From contig NZ_CP064955.1 of the NCBI RefSeq assembly GCF_011038645.2, positions 1,116,001-1,180,000 on the forward strand: 64,000 nucleotides of DNA. Reading direction: 5' to 3'. The translations under genes and the position numbers were made by a program. This document shows, one piece after another, positions 1 through 7,770 of this stretch; position 1 is the first letter of the stretch, and each line of letters opens with the position of its first letter. The stretch is from Corynebacterium qintianiae (GTDB taxonomy: Bacteria > Actinomycetota > Actinomycetes > Mycobacteriales > Mycobacteriaceae). The notes beneath the pieces are model-generated. The model searched no databases and had not been told where the DNA came from. It saw only the letters and a list, made by a program, of their open reading frames with translations.

Positions 1-1
1 C

Positions 2-895
2 CCCGCCTCGACCGACCCGGCGGGCACGGTGCACGAGCACGCGCCCGTCGACGACCTTGACGCCACCGGCGGCCTCGTCGCGGTGAGGTCCGGGGGCACC
101 CTCAGCATCGGGACGCTTGAGGACGTCGTTTCGGGCAAAGCTACCGAGTACGCGCTGGGCCAGGAGTGCGGGGACACCACCGCGCGCGACGGGCGGTTCG
201 TCACCGCCTGCGGCCGCGAGATCCGGATGTTCGGATCTGCTGGGGAGGAGAAGTTCAGCACACAGGCCCAGGCAACCGCCGCGGCGCTGACCGCAGACGG
301 TGACGTGATTGCGGGATCCGAGGACGACCGCGAGGTGCGCGTCTACCGCGGTGGCGAGGAGATTGACAGCTTCAACGTCGCCCGGGAGACCGACCAGCTG
401 CTCACTGTGCCCCGAGCGGAACAACCTGACACGGCTGTGCGCATCAACCACTTCGACACCACGATCCAGGATCTGGACCTCGACAACGGCCGGCAGGGCG
501 GAACTTTGCGCGTCGGGCTCGGCGTCGGCGGGGTCTCGACCGGCGGCGACGGACTCGTCCTCGCGGCGGACAACACGGGTTCTCAACTTCTCGTCTACAC
601 CGCCACCGACATCATCCGGTTGCAGCAGTCGGCTCCCGTCGCGGAGAGCCCGTGGGCCGTCGCGTGGGACAACGACGCTTCCCTCGCCTGGGTCACCTCC
701 ACGGCAGGCAACACGGTGTCCGGCTACGACATCTCCCAGGGTGTGCCCCTGGAGAGGGTGAGCCTGCGTACCGTCGCCGACGCTCTCAACATGGCCGCGC
801 TTGACGACGGCACCCTGATCATCGCCTCAGCTTCCGGCGACGGGCTGCAGGTCATCTCCCCCGACGAAAAGAACGCCCCCGAAGGAGACCGCTAA
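2..895 (+). CDS. Beta-propeller (YncE/YVTN-like) protein, 5' end cut by window
   Basis: The reading frame is open from the left edge (298 visible codons) and ends in TAA just before pyrD, so the true start and any signal or lipobox sequence lie outside the window. The visible part is made of short beta-strand-like repeats, for example REVRVYRGGEEIDSF near the middle and SPWAVAWDNDASLAWVTS near the end, which resemble the blades of YVTN/PQQ-like beta-propellers that sit in the cell envelope. No enzyme motif is visible. Three bases separate the stop from the pyrD start, and the pyrD ribosome-binding site (GAAGGAG) lies inside its last codons, so the two are probably cotranscribed. Function is unknown; a propeller lipoprotein is my inference. 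Confidence 0.7.
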   Translation, partial: PASTDPAGTVHEHAPVDDLDATGGLVAVRSGGTLSIGTLEDVVSGKATEYALGQECGDTTARDGRFVTACGREIRMFGSAGEEKFSTQAQATAAALTADGDVIAGSEDDREVRVYRGGEEIDSFNVARETDQLLTVPRAEQPDTAVRINHFDTTIQDLDLDNGRQGGTLRVGLGVGGVSTGGDGLVLAADNTGSQLLVYTATDIIRLQQSAPVAESPWAVAWDNDASLAWVTSTAGNTVSGYDISQGVPLERVSLRTVADALNMAALDDGTLIIASASGDGLQVISPDEKNAPEGDR

Positions 896-898
896 CCC

Positions 899-2008
899 AT
901 GAGTGTTCCCACCACCGCGTACAACGCCGTTTACGGCGCAGCCTTGAAAGCGATGTTCCGCCTCCCCGCCGAGAGGATCCACGGGATCATGGGCGGGGTC
1001 CTTCGAGCCCTGCACACCGCTACCCCGATCAACCGCGCGTTGGAACGGTTCGTTCGAGTCCATGAACCGGTGCTGGAACAGACGCTGTTCGGCGTGACGT
1101 TCCCGGCCCCGCTGGGGCTCGCGGCGGGGTTCGACAAGAACGCGAAGTGCGTCGACGCCTGGGCGGCCCTCGGCTTCGGATACGCCGAGTTGGGCACGGT
1201 CACTCCTAAGCCGCAGCCCGGCAACCCCGCGCCGCGCTTGTTCCGCCTCCCACAGGACAGGGCCATCCTCAACCGCATGGGGTTCAACAACGACGGTGCG
1301 CTGGCTGCTTCCATGAACCTGAGTTCCCGGAACTCCGACGACATCATCGGCATTAACATCGGGAAGAACAAGACGTCCGAGGATGCGGTGGCTGACTACC
1401 GGGCTGGTGCTTCCGCCCTTGGGCCGCTCGCCGACTACCTCGTGGTCAACGTGTCGTCCCCTAATACCCCGGGGCTCCGCGACCTGCAGGCCGTGGCGGA
1501 ACTGCGCCCCATTCTCAGCGTGGTCAAGGAGGCGACGACGACTCCCGTGCTGGTGAAGATCGCGCCCGACCTCAGCGACGACGACATCGACGCGGTGGCG
1601 GACCTGGCGGTGGAGCTCGGCCTCGACGGCATTGTGGCCACCAACACCACAATCTCACGCGAGGGGCTGGCCACCGACGCCTCCGAGGTTGAGGCGATGG
1701 GAGCTGGCGGCATCTCCGGCGCCCCGCTCAACGAGCGCTCGCTTCAGGTGCTGCGCAGGCTGCACGAACGCGTCGGCGGGGAGCTCGTACTGGTCAGCGT
1801 TGGCGGCATATCGACCCCGGAGCAGGCCTGGGAGCGCGTCGCCGCGGGAGCGAGCCTGCTCCAGGGCTACACGCCCCTCATTTACGGCGGCCCTGGCTGG
1901 ATCCGCGGCATTCACAAGGGCATCGCGGCGCAAGTAAAGGCCCACGGCCTGAACTCCATTTCAGATGCTGTGGGCAGCGGGCTTAAGTGGCGTTCAGACG
2001 CAAAATAA
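899..2008 (+). CDS. pyrD: Dihydroorotate dehydrogenase (quinone), class 2
   Basis: Oxidises dihydroorotate to orotate with FMN and passes the electrons to the membrane quinone pool, the fourth step of pyrimidine synthesis. The 369-residue length is normal for class 2 enzymes. Visible signatures are [11 protein letters not shown] near residue 75, the catalytic serine segment [12 protein letters not shown] near 182, [22 protein letters not shown] and the FMN-phosphate motif SVGGI followed by LIYGGP. The N-terminal extension of about 45 residues with hydrophobic helices is the membrane-association domain that marks class 2. The ATG at 899 is preceded by GAAGGAG. The 3' end overlaps the oppositely oriented membrane-protein gene by 26 bases. 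Identification is secure. Confidence 0.97.
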   Translation: MSVPTTAYNAVYGAALKAMFRLPAERIHGIMGGVLRALHTATPINRALERFVRVHEPVLEQTLFGVTFPAPLGLAAGFDKNAKCVDAWAALGFGYAELGTVTPKPQPGNPAPRLFRLPQDRAILNRMGFNNDGALAASMNLSSRNSDDIIGINIGKNKTSEDAVADYRAGASALGPLADYLVVNVSSPNTPGLRDLQAVAELRPILSVVKEATTTPVLVKIAPDLSDDDIDAVADLAVELGLDGIVATNTTISREGLATDASEVEAMGAGGISGAPLNERSLQVLRRLHERVGGELVLVSVGGISTPEQAWERVAAGASLLQGYTPLIYGGPGWIRGIHKGIAAQVKAHGLNSISDAVGSGLKWRSDAK

Positions 2009-2330
2009 GCGCGCACAGGATGGCCGCGCCCGCCCACAGCAGCAACCAGTAGGTCTGAGTGAGGAACAGCACCGTCGACGGCACGAGCACGCCGACGACC
2101 ACGAGCGCGACAGCCACCGCGAGGGCGAGGACCTGGGTGCGCGAACGGCTCTGCTCGCGCACGAACGTGGCGTTGGCGCCGAAGATGAGCGCCGCCGCGA
2201 GGATGCTCAGCACCTGCGGGGTGAGCTCGAATACGCCCTGCCCGCGAAAGAATGCCACTGCCGCGTAAATCACCAGCACAAGGGCGAGGGCGATAAAGGC
2301 CCCGCCCACCCGGAGTTGAATCGGAATCAT
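1983..2330 (-). CDS. Small integral membrane protein of unknown function
   Basis: A 115-residue protein made almost entirely of hydrophobic stretches: about residues 8-27, 40-56, 66-86 and 90-110 look like four membrane helices, separated by short loops such as [12 protein letters not shown] and REQSRSRT. No catalytic motif is visible and I do not recognise the family. It ends inside the last 26 bases of pyrD on the other strand and starts 18 bases after the stop of the PEBP-like gene, with which it probably forms a minus-strand operon. Codon use matches the neighbours. The reading frame is supported by hydrophobicity and spacing rather than by homology. Confidence 0.7.
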   Translation of the reverse strand: MIPIQLRVGGAFIALALVLVIYAAVAFFRGQGVFELTPQVLSILAAALIFGANATFVREQSRSRTQVLALAVAVALVVVGVLVPSTVLFLTQTYWLLLWAGAAILCALILRLNAT

Positions 2331-2348
2331 CTGGAAGAGGTTACCCGG

Positions 2349-2891
2349 CTAGTTCTCGTACCAACCCCAGAGGATGGCGCGGCCGAGAGAGTGGAAGTAC
2401 AGGTTGAATCCGAGCTGCGTCGGGTTGGCGATCTCCTCGGCGGGCAACTCCTCGACATCCACGGCGTGCACGACGAAGAGGTAGCGGTGCGGGCCGTGGC
2501 CCTCCGGCGGGTTGGCGCCGTAGAACGCCTTCTGGCCCGAGTCGCCGGGGAGCGTCACAGCGCCCACCCCAAGGTCCTCCCTGGCGCCGGCGCCGGCGGG
2601 CAGCTCTGCGACATCGACCGGGATGTTGAAAGTGGACCAGTGCCAGAACCCCGACGCCGTCGGGGCGTCCGGGTCGAAGCACGTCACGGCGAGTGATTTA
2701 GTGCCCTCCGGCAGGCCCGACCACGCCAGCTGCGGTGAGGTCGCGTCATCGCCGGTCAGGCTGTCGGGAAGCTTCTCGCCGTCGGCGATGTCGGTGGACG
2801 TCAGCCCGAAGGATGGCACGTCCTTCAACGGGGCATAGGGGTCAGGTCCTGGGAAGCGGGCATCATTGTAATTCGTCATAACTCCAGTCAT
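2349..2891 (-). CDS. PEBP / Raf-kinase-inhibitor-like protein (YbhB/YbcL family)
   Basis: A 180-residue cytosolic protein of the phosphatidylethanolamine-binding family. The family signature is clear: SPQLAWSGLPEGTKSLAVTCFDPDAP in the first half (DPDAP is the ligand-pocket motif), then FWHWSTFNIP, and GPHRYLFVVHAVD near residue 135. Bacterial members bind anionic ligands, but their role is poorly known. There are two possible ATG starts, 2891 and 2879; both lack a well-placed ribosome-binding site (GGAG lies only two bases before the second). It leads a probable two-gene minus-strand unit with the small membrane protein. The family is certain, the function open. Confidence 0.9.
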   Translation of the reverse strand: MTGVMTNYNDARFPGPDPYAPLKDVPSFGLTSTDIADGEKLPDSLTGDDATSPQLAWSGLPEGTKSLAVTCFDPDAPTASGFWHWSTFNIPVDVAELPAGAGAREDLGVGAVTLPGDSGQKAFYGANPPEGHGPHRYLFVVHAVDVEELPAEEIANPTQLGFNLYFHSLGRAILWGWYEN

Positions 2892-2975
2892 ACCGAAATG
2901 CGTGGCCCAGGGAAATCACACGGGTGGAAGCCGGGGCGTTGAGGTGGGCGTCGATAAGCGAGATGAGCAGGCGAT

Positions 2976-3005
2976 TTGTGCTCCGCGCAACCCTCCCCTT
3001 ATAGT
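2976..3005 (+). promoter_or_regulatory. Promoter of tRNA-Leu
   Basis: TTGTGC at 2976-2981 and TATAGT at 3000-3005 are separated by 18 bases and sit about 37 bases ahead of the tRNA 5' end, a good fit to a housekeeping sigma promoter. The rest of 2892-3042 shows no gene. Confidence 0.55.
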
Positions 3006-3042
3006 TATCCAAGTGCCAAGCCGGAAGGCTGACAGACACCCA

Positions 3043-3128
3043 GCCCGGGTGGCGGAATGGCAGACGCGCTAGCTTGAGGTGCTAGTGTCCTATTAACGGA
3101 CGTGGGGGTTCAAGTCCCCCCTCGGGCA
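3043..3128 (+). tRNA. tRNA-Leu(GAG)
   Basis: An 86-base class II tRNA with a long variable arm. The acceptor strand GCCCGGG pairs with CTCGGGC (one G-T wobble) and is followed by discriminator A3128. The anticodon stem CTAGC/GCTAG encloses the loop TTGAGGT, giving anticodon GAG at 3076-3078, which reads CUC and CUU leucine codons. The T arm GGGGGTTCAAGTCCCCC is canonical. CCA is not encoded: the discriminator is followed by CAG. Confidence 0.96.
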
Positions 3129-3135
3129 CAGACGG

Positions 3136-3161
3136 CCGGCTCCCACGTGGAGCCGGTTTTT
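3136..3161 (+). terminator. Rho-independent terminator after tRNA-Leu
   Basis: CCGGCTCC (3136-3143) and GGAGCCGG (3149-3156) form a perfect 8-bp stem with a 5-base loop, followed by TTTTT (3157-3161). It ends the tRNA transcript 15 bases before the TVP38 start codon. Confidence 0.9.
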
Positions 3162-3176
3162 GCATTGGAAGGACCC

Positions 3177-3845
3177 ATGACCAAATCGCGGATAGCGCTC
3201 CTCGCGGTGGCGGCCGCCGCGTTCTTTGCGGCCTGGATGCTTCTCGACGTCCCTCCCCTCGCCGTCCTGCGCCAGTGGGCCGAGCGCACCGGCCTGTGGT
3301 TCCCCGTGCTGTTCTGGCTGCTCTATGTCCTCGTGACGCAGTTCCCTGTTCCCCGCACCGTAATGACCATCTCGGCGGGCATCCTCTTCGGGTCGCTGTG
3401 GGGCGTCATCATTGCGCTGAGCGCAACGACCGTAGCCGCGGTGGTTTCTCTTTTGATGGTGCGCTTCCTGCTGCGCGACTTCGTCGAACCCCGGCTGAAG
3501 CACCCCGCGATTGAGTCCATCAACGGGCGGCTGGAGGCGCGCGGCTGGCTCGCCATCGCCAGCCTCCGCCTCATCGCGGTGGTGCCCTTCTCCATCCTCA
3601 ACTACGCCGCGGCGTTGACCCGTGTAGGCGTGCTGCCGTTCGCCGCGGCGACGCTTGCCGGTTCCGCCCCGAACACCGTTATCGTGGCCATCTTCGGCGA
3701 CGCCCTGACCGGGGAGGCCAACACGGTCGTGCTGGCGATCATGGGGATCCTCGCGGTCGTGGGAGTGGCGGGCTTGCTTCTCGACGCCTCCTTGCCCACG
3801 CGACGCCCACGCGGGGCTCAGCCGGTTCACCGGACACTTGAGTAA
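3177..3845 (+). CDS. TVP38/TMEM64 (VTT-domain) membrane protein
   Basis: A 222-residue integral membrane protein. The first segment (about residues 6-24) is a membrane helix; the VTT/SNARE-associated core follows, with the family motifs TQFPVPRTVMTISAGILFG (an FPxPRT motif then G-x-L-F-G) around residues 58-76, FLLRDFVEPRL, and GWLAIASLRLIAVVPFSILNYAAALT near 125-150. VTT proteins, like DedA, are implicated in lipid scrambling and membrane homeostasis; the substrate here is unknown. ATG 3177 is chosen because GGAAGG lies six bases upstream; the frame continues back into the tRNA but that cannot be coding. No separate promoter is evident after the tRNA terminator. Confidence 0.88.
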   Translation: MTKSRIALLAVAAAAFFAAWMLLDVPPLAVLRQWAERTGLWFPVLFWLLYVLVTQFPVPRTVMTISAGILFGSLWGVIIALSATTVAAVVSLLMVRFLLRDFVEPRLKHPAIESINGRLEARGWLAIASLRLIAVVPFSILNYAAALTRVGVLPFAAATLAGSAPNTVIVAIFGDALTGEANTVVLAIMGILAVVGVAGLLLDASLPTRRPRGAQPVHRTLE

Positions 3846-3865
3846 ACCCGCTAGACTAGACAACC

Positions 3866-4414
3866 ATGATTGCTGTCCACGCCCGATACCGCGGCAGAGA
3901 AAAGGGGCGCGCCCAGTTGGTGAAGCGCTCCGCGTACGCGCTGTCCACGCTTCCCGGCGTCGGCGAGTTCGAGATCGTCGGCGTCGAGGACATTCGAGCC
4001 CACGTCGAATCACCCGGCGACGCACTCAACCTCATTATGGCGCTGCTCTCCGACGGAAACTGGGCGATCGGGCTCGGTATCACGCGGCGCGGCGGCGCCG
4101 TGCACGCGGCGACTGATGCCACGGGTCGGAAACCCGCGACTGTGGGGGTCAGCGCTGATGCGGAGGGCAGCGAAGCGTCGGATATCGCGGCCACGTTCGC
4201 ACTCATCGGGCATGTCCTGATGAAGCGGACGTACGAGGGGCGTGAGGCGACAGCTCTGGTACGCAGGGGCCTGAACCAGAACGAAGCCGCCGAGAGGCTG
4301 GGCATCTCCAAACAGGCGATGAGCCAGCGCCTCCAGGCGGCTGGGTGGCACGCCGAGCAGGCCGGTGTGCAGCTTGCGCTGAACCTGATCAGCCGAGCCG
4401 CGGGCGTCGATTAG
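3866..4414 (+). CDS. Conserved actinobacterial protein with C-terminal HTH
   Basis: A 182-residue protein. Residues 1-110 form an uncharacterised alpha/beta domain with NLIMALLSDGNWAIGLGI in the middle; residues about 135-165 form a helix-turn-helix (GLNQNEAAERLGISKQAMSQRLQ) like that of sigma-70 region 4 or SatD-like proteins, so DNA binding is likely. A TAGACT -10 box at 3852-3857 lies eight bases before the ATG, which predicts a leaderless mRNA and supports this start. The gene converges with the SPFH gene and the two stops overlap by four bases. Its targets cannot be read from the sequence. Confidence 0.75.
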   Translation: MIAVHARYRGREKGRAQLVKRSAYALSTLPGVGEFEIVGVEDIRAHVESPGDALNLIMALLSDGNWAIGLGITRRGGAVHAATDATGRKPATVGVSADAEGSEASDIAATFALIGHVLMKRTYEGREATALVRRGLNQNEAAERLGISKQAMSQRLQAAGWHAEQAGVQLALNLISRAAGVD

Positions 4415-5679
4415 CTCTGCTCGTCGCGGTACCCGGCATCCTCAACGGGTGCGGCACCGGCCGGGTTTGCCCGCAGGGTCTGGGGCACGTCGCTTTCCGA
4501 CGGCCGGTGGGCGCGCTCCAGCTCAGCCGGCTGGATGCGCGGGGGCTCGGGCCGCTCGCTTTTCGCGGGCTCCATCGTGGGGTCAGGAGCGTCGACGTGC
4601 TTGTTCGCAACCGCGCGGGCCTCGGCGAGCGCTTTGGCAAGTTCCGGGTCCGTGGAGGTGTCGAACCAGCGGTCGGTGTCCTCCACCTCGGCCATGTCCC
4701 GCGTCTCCTTGTCCACGCTAGCGGTTTCGTACCGGAACACGCCGTCGTCGCCCTTGTGCGCGAACGCCTTGGCGAACTGCTCCAGCGAGTCTCCCAGCTG
4801 CGACGGGATCATCCACATCGTCGCAGCCTCGTTCTGCGCAATCTCCGGCAGCTTCTCCAAGTACTGGTAGGCCAGCAGCTCCGGTGTGACACCGGACGAC
4901 TTGATCGCCGCGTTGACCTTCTGCAGCGCGCGTGCCTCACCCTGGGCGGAGAGGTACTTCGCGGCGCGGTCGCCCTCAGCGCGAAGGATCATCGCCTGGC
5001 GCTCCGCCTCGGCCGAAAGAATCGCGGCGTGCTTCTCGCCCTCGGCGGAGAGGATGCGGGCCTGTTTCTCACCCTCGGCGGTCTTGATGTCGGATTCGCG
5101 CTTGCCCTCGGCGGTGAGAATCATGGCGCGCTTCTCGCGGTCCGCCTTCATCTGCATCTCCATGGACTGCTGGATGGACGGCGGCGGATCAATCGCCTTC
5201 AGCTCGACGCGGCTGATGCGCAACCCCCATTTGGACGTGGCGGCGTCGAGCTCGCCGCGCAGGCGGCGGTTGATGGTTTCGCGCGAGGTCAGGGTCTCCT
5301 CCAGCGTCATGCCTCCGACGACGTCGCGCAGTGTCGCCACGGAGATCTGCTCGACGCCGACAAGGTAATTGTCCACGCCGTAGATGGCCTTCGCTGGGTC
5401 GTTGATCTGGAAAGTGACCACAATGTCGATTGCGACGGTGAGGTTGTCCTGGGTGATCACGGCCTGCGGCGGGAAGGAAACGACGCGCTCGCGGGTGTCC
5501 ACGCGCTGGCGGACACGGTCGATGAACGGCACAAGGAGAGTCACGCCGCCGGATACTGTTCGGGTGTAGCGGCCGAGGCGTTCGATGACGGCCGCTTCAC
5601 CCTGCTGGATCATCTTGATTGAGCTGAAAAGGATCGCCACCACCAAAACGATGATGACGATCGCAGTGATTCCGCCCAT
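4411..5679 (-). CDS. SPFH/stomatin-like membrane protein (QmcA type)
   Basis: A 422-residue protein. An N-terminal helix (residues 4-19) anchors it, then comes the SPFH/band-7 domain (MIQQGEAAVIERLGRYTRTV through GLRISRVELKAIDPP, residues about 22-165). Residues about 175-255 form a coiled coil built of near-repeats AEGEKQARILS / AEGEKHAAILS / AEAERQAMILR. The C-terminal 100 residues are acidic and proline-rich and look disordered. Such proteins form oligomeric rings in ordered membrane patches with NfeD partners. ATG 5679 overlaps the TAA of the NfeD gene by one base (TAATG), so translation is coupled. The frame stays open further upstream, but this ATG matches the family start. Confidence 0.93.
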   Translation of the reverse strand: MGGITAIVIIVLVVAILFSSIKMIQQGEAAVIERLGRYTRTVSGGVTLLVPFIDRVRQRVDTRERVVSFPPQAVITQDNLTVAIDIVVTFQINDPAKAIYGVDNYLVGVEQISVATLRDVVGGMTLEETLTSRETINRRLRGELDAATSKWGLRISRVELKAIDPPPSIQQSMEMQMKADREKRAMILTAEGKRESDIKTAEGEKQARILSAEGEKHAAILSAEAERQAMILRAEGDRAAKYLSAQGEARALQKVNAAIKSSGVTPELLAYQYLEKLPEIAQNEAATMWMIPSQLGDSLEQFAKAFAHKGDDGVFRYETASVDKETRDMAEVEDTDRWFDTSTDPELAKALAEARAVANKHVDAPDPTMEPAKSERPEPPRIQPAELERAHRPSESDVPQTLRANPAGAAPVEDAGYRDEQS

Positions 5680-6107
5680 TAGGGCTCCTTCCAGACGACC
5701 GCGACAGGGCCGTCGATATCGGATACTGTGACGTGCTGACCGGCCGGGATCGATTCCGCGGGGTCGAGGGAGCGGGCGGACCAAATCGATCCGTCAAGGC
5801 GCACCTGCCCGCCCTCGGGCGTGATGTCCTCCAGCACCTCCGCGCGGGCGCCGACGAGGGCGCGCGGGGTCTCGTCATAGGCGCGGGGCTTGAGAAACTG
5901 CCTGTGCAGGTAGGGGCGCAGAAAGAGCCAGAACGCCGCTGACGACGCGACAAAGACTCCAACTTCCGCCCACAAGGGGATGCTGGCGAGCGAGACACCG
6001 GCCGCGGTGAGCGCACCCGCTGCGATCATGAGGAACGTGAATTCTCCGGCGGCCAGTTCGAGACCGGCCAGTACTGCCGCTGCGATAAACCATACGAGTG
6101 CGCCCAC
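5679..6107 (-). CDS. NfeD-like membrane protein
   Basis: A 142-residue protein with two to three membrane helices in the first half (MGALVWFIAAAVLAGLELAA, then FLMIAAGALTAAG and VGVFVASSAAFWLFLRPYL) and a C-terminal OB-fold (ARAEVLEDITPEGGQVRLDGSIWSAR...), the standard short-NfeD layout. It partners the SPFH protein, with which it overlaps by one base. GTG 6107 is preferred: AAGGTGGG lies four bases upstream. A GTG at 6116 is the alternative. The start lies 20 bases after the stop of DUF3097, so the three genes form one minus-strand operon. The exact role of NfeD/SPFH pairs in this genus is unclear. Confidence 0.88.
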   Translation of the reverse strand: MGALVWFIAAAVLAGLELAAGEFTFLMIAAGALTAAGVSLASIPLWAEVGVFVASSAAFWLFLRPYLHRQFLKPRAYDETPRALVGARAEVLEDITPEGGQVRLDGSIWSARSLDPAESIPAGQHVTVSDIDGPVAVVWKEP

Positions 6108-6126
6108 GGGGCCCACCTTACATGCG

Positions 6127-6966
6127 CTACAGGTCGGACTTGGAGAGCTCCGGGTTGGTGACGAAATCGACAAGGCGCTCGACTGCGCCGATGAGGGTGT
6201 GGTCGAGATCCTTGAATGTGTTCACCGCGCTGTAGACCCGGTGCCAACCCTCCTTTGGGTCGCTCCAGCCGAGCCTGCGGCACACTCCTTCTTTCCAGTC
6301 CTCCCCGTGCGGCACGTCGGGCCACGACGTGATGCGCACGCTCGCGGGCTTCACGGCCGCCCAAATGTCAATGTAGGGATGCCCCGTGACAAGCACGTCC
6401 GGCCCGACGTTCTCCACGAGCCGCGTCTCCTTGCTCCCCTCGACGAGGTGGTCTGCGAGCACGCCGATCCGCCTGCCTGGGCCGGGCTGGAACTCAGCGA
6501 GCCGCTCCTGAAGGTTATCCAGGCCCTCCAGGTACTCGACGACTACGCCTTCGACACGCAGGTCGTGGCCCCACACCTTTTCCACGATCGCGGCGTCGTG
6601 GATGCCTTCCACCCAAATCCGGCTCGGCATGGCTACCTTGGCGCGAACCCCCTCGACGCGCCTCGAGCCAGAGTTCGACACCTCCGGTGCCCGCTTCTCC
6701 ACGTACCGCGTCAGTGTCACAACCTTCCCCTCGAGCAGGAACGCTCCGGGGAGCATTTTGAACAACTGCTGCGTACCACGGCGATCTTCGAGGCGCACGA
6801 AGTCTCCGTCGTAGGTCCGCTCGAAACCCACGACCGCTCCTACGAAGTTGTTTCCGGCAACCTCTACGACGATGCCGGGCTTTGCGGGCACCTCTGGGTG
6901 CACCGGCTTGCGGTTTCGAGCGTGTCCTTTGAGAATGTCCCCACCGTACGGATCGTTGTGTCTCAT
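6127..6966 (-). CDS. DUF3097 family protein (TOPRIM-like motifs)
   Basis: About 279 residues, an actinobacterial family of unknown function. The first part (to about residue 100) resembles a small beta-barrel region with GFERTYDGDFVRLEDRRG. In the second half WVEGIHDAAIVEKVWG followed by RIGVLADHL recalls the Glu and Asp motifs of TOPRIM nucleases and primases (as in RNase M5), which suggests a nucleic-acid role; this is inference. ATG 6966 is favoured over GTG 6975 because TAGACT (6981-6976 on the minus strand) would be a -10 box nine bases upstream, giving a leaderless message. It heads the operon with the NfeD and SPFH genes. Confidence 0.85.
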   Translation of the reverse strand: MRHNDPYGGDILKGHARNRKPVHPEVPAKPGIVVEVAGNNFVGAVVGFERTYDGDFVRLEDRRGTQQLFKMLPGAFLLEGKVVTLTRYVEKRAPEVSNSGSRRVEGVRAKVAMPSRIWVEGIHDAAIVEKVWGHDLRVEGVVVEYLEGLDNLQERLAEFQPGPGRRIGVLADHLVEGSKETRLVENVGPDVLVTGHPYIDIWAAVKPASVRITSWPDVPHGEDWKEGVCRRLGWSDPKEGWHRVYSAVNTFKDLDHTLIGAVERLVDFVTNPELSKSDL

Positions 6967-6975
6967 AGTCGGCAC

Positions 6976-7003
6976 AGTCTACCGCCGTCGCATCCGCTAC
7001 CAT
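6976..7003. promoter_or_regulatory. Divergent, interlocked -10 boxes
   Basis: Minus-strand TAGACT (6981-6976) serves DUF3097, and plus-strand TACCAT (6998-7003) lies eight bases before ATG 7012. The two boxes are 16 bases apart, so the -35 region of each promoter would fall on the -10 region of the other. Confidence 0.5.
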
Positions 7004-7011
7004 GACCCGCT

Positions 7012-7767
7012 ATGTACACGCGCGCCGAAGTATATTCACCGCTCCAGAACACGGCCATCTGGCTCGCGGCGTGGTTGTACAGCGTCGAGTCCACCGACGA
7101 GACGGTGGCTGCGCTTACAGACCTCGGCGGCCGCCATTCCTACGGCGGCCAAGGGCTCGCCGCCCTGCTTCTCGACGCCCGTGCGAGCGCCGACCTGAGC
7201 TCCCACGAACCGGTGGTTAGGCTGATTTTGTGGGGCCCGGGCCAGGCGGCGGGACTTCACGCGGGCTCCGCCGCCGCGGAGGCCCTCGGACCAGCCGGCG
7301 CGATCGTGATCAAAGCCGCTGGCGGTTTCTCACACGTTCTGGTGCCGCGATACTGGGATGACGGCGTCGAATGGCGCTGGTTTGAGGAGAAGAAGCGATT
7401 GCCTGAACCTTCATGGCTCTCACCCGGCGAGGCCGACTCGCTCCTGTCGCGCGCCACCGAGCAGGCGGCGGTTCTCATCGAGGCCGCCGGCGGTACGCGA
7501 TCTGATCTGCCCAACCCCCGTTTGACGGTGGGTACGCTGGCGGACTTCTACGACACGCCGGGTCTGCCACGGGGAGTCACACCGCGCGCAGCCAAGGTGC
7601 TCGCGCGGGCGGACCGCGTCGCTGCGATCGTGGAGACGGTCACTGACCGCCTCGGCGACCACAGCTACGACCCCCAGCTCTTCGCTTTGTGGCGCCACAT
7701 CCGGACTGCCCGGATGGCGGGCGTCGCAGACGCGGTGCAGGACTACCGGAGGGCGTCGATAAGCTAG
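7012..7767 (+). CDS. Conserved hypothetical protein
   Basis: A 251-residue soluble protein that I cannot assign. It has no signal peptide or membrane helix. Recognisable features are an alpha/beta-looking N-terminal half with EPVVRLILWGPGQAAGL near residue 68 and AIVIKAAGGFSHVLVPRYWDDG near 96, a tryptophan-rich stretch (VEWRWFEEKKRLPEPSW), and a helical C-terminal part ending LFALWRHIRTARMAGVADAV. TACCAT at 6998-7003 predicts a leaderless transcript starting at this ATG. It is transcribed away from DUF3097 and converges with hemH, with only three bases between the stops. The frame is supported by its unshadowed length and codon bias. Confidence 0.75.
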   Translation: MYTRAEVYSPLQNTAIWLAAWLYSVESTDETVAALTDLGGRHSYGGQGLAALLLDARASADLSSHEPVVRLILWGPGQAAGLHAGSAAAEALGPAGAIVIKAAGGFSHVLVPRYWDDGVEWRWFEEKKRLPEPSWLSPGEADSLLSRATEQAAVLIEAAGGTRSDLPNPRLTVGTLADFYDTPGLPRGVTPRAAKVLARADRVAAIVETVTDRLGDHSYDPQLFALWRHIRTARMAGVADAVQDYRRASIS

Positions 7768-7770
7768 CGC

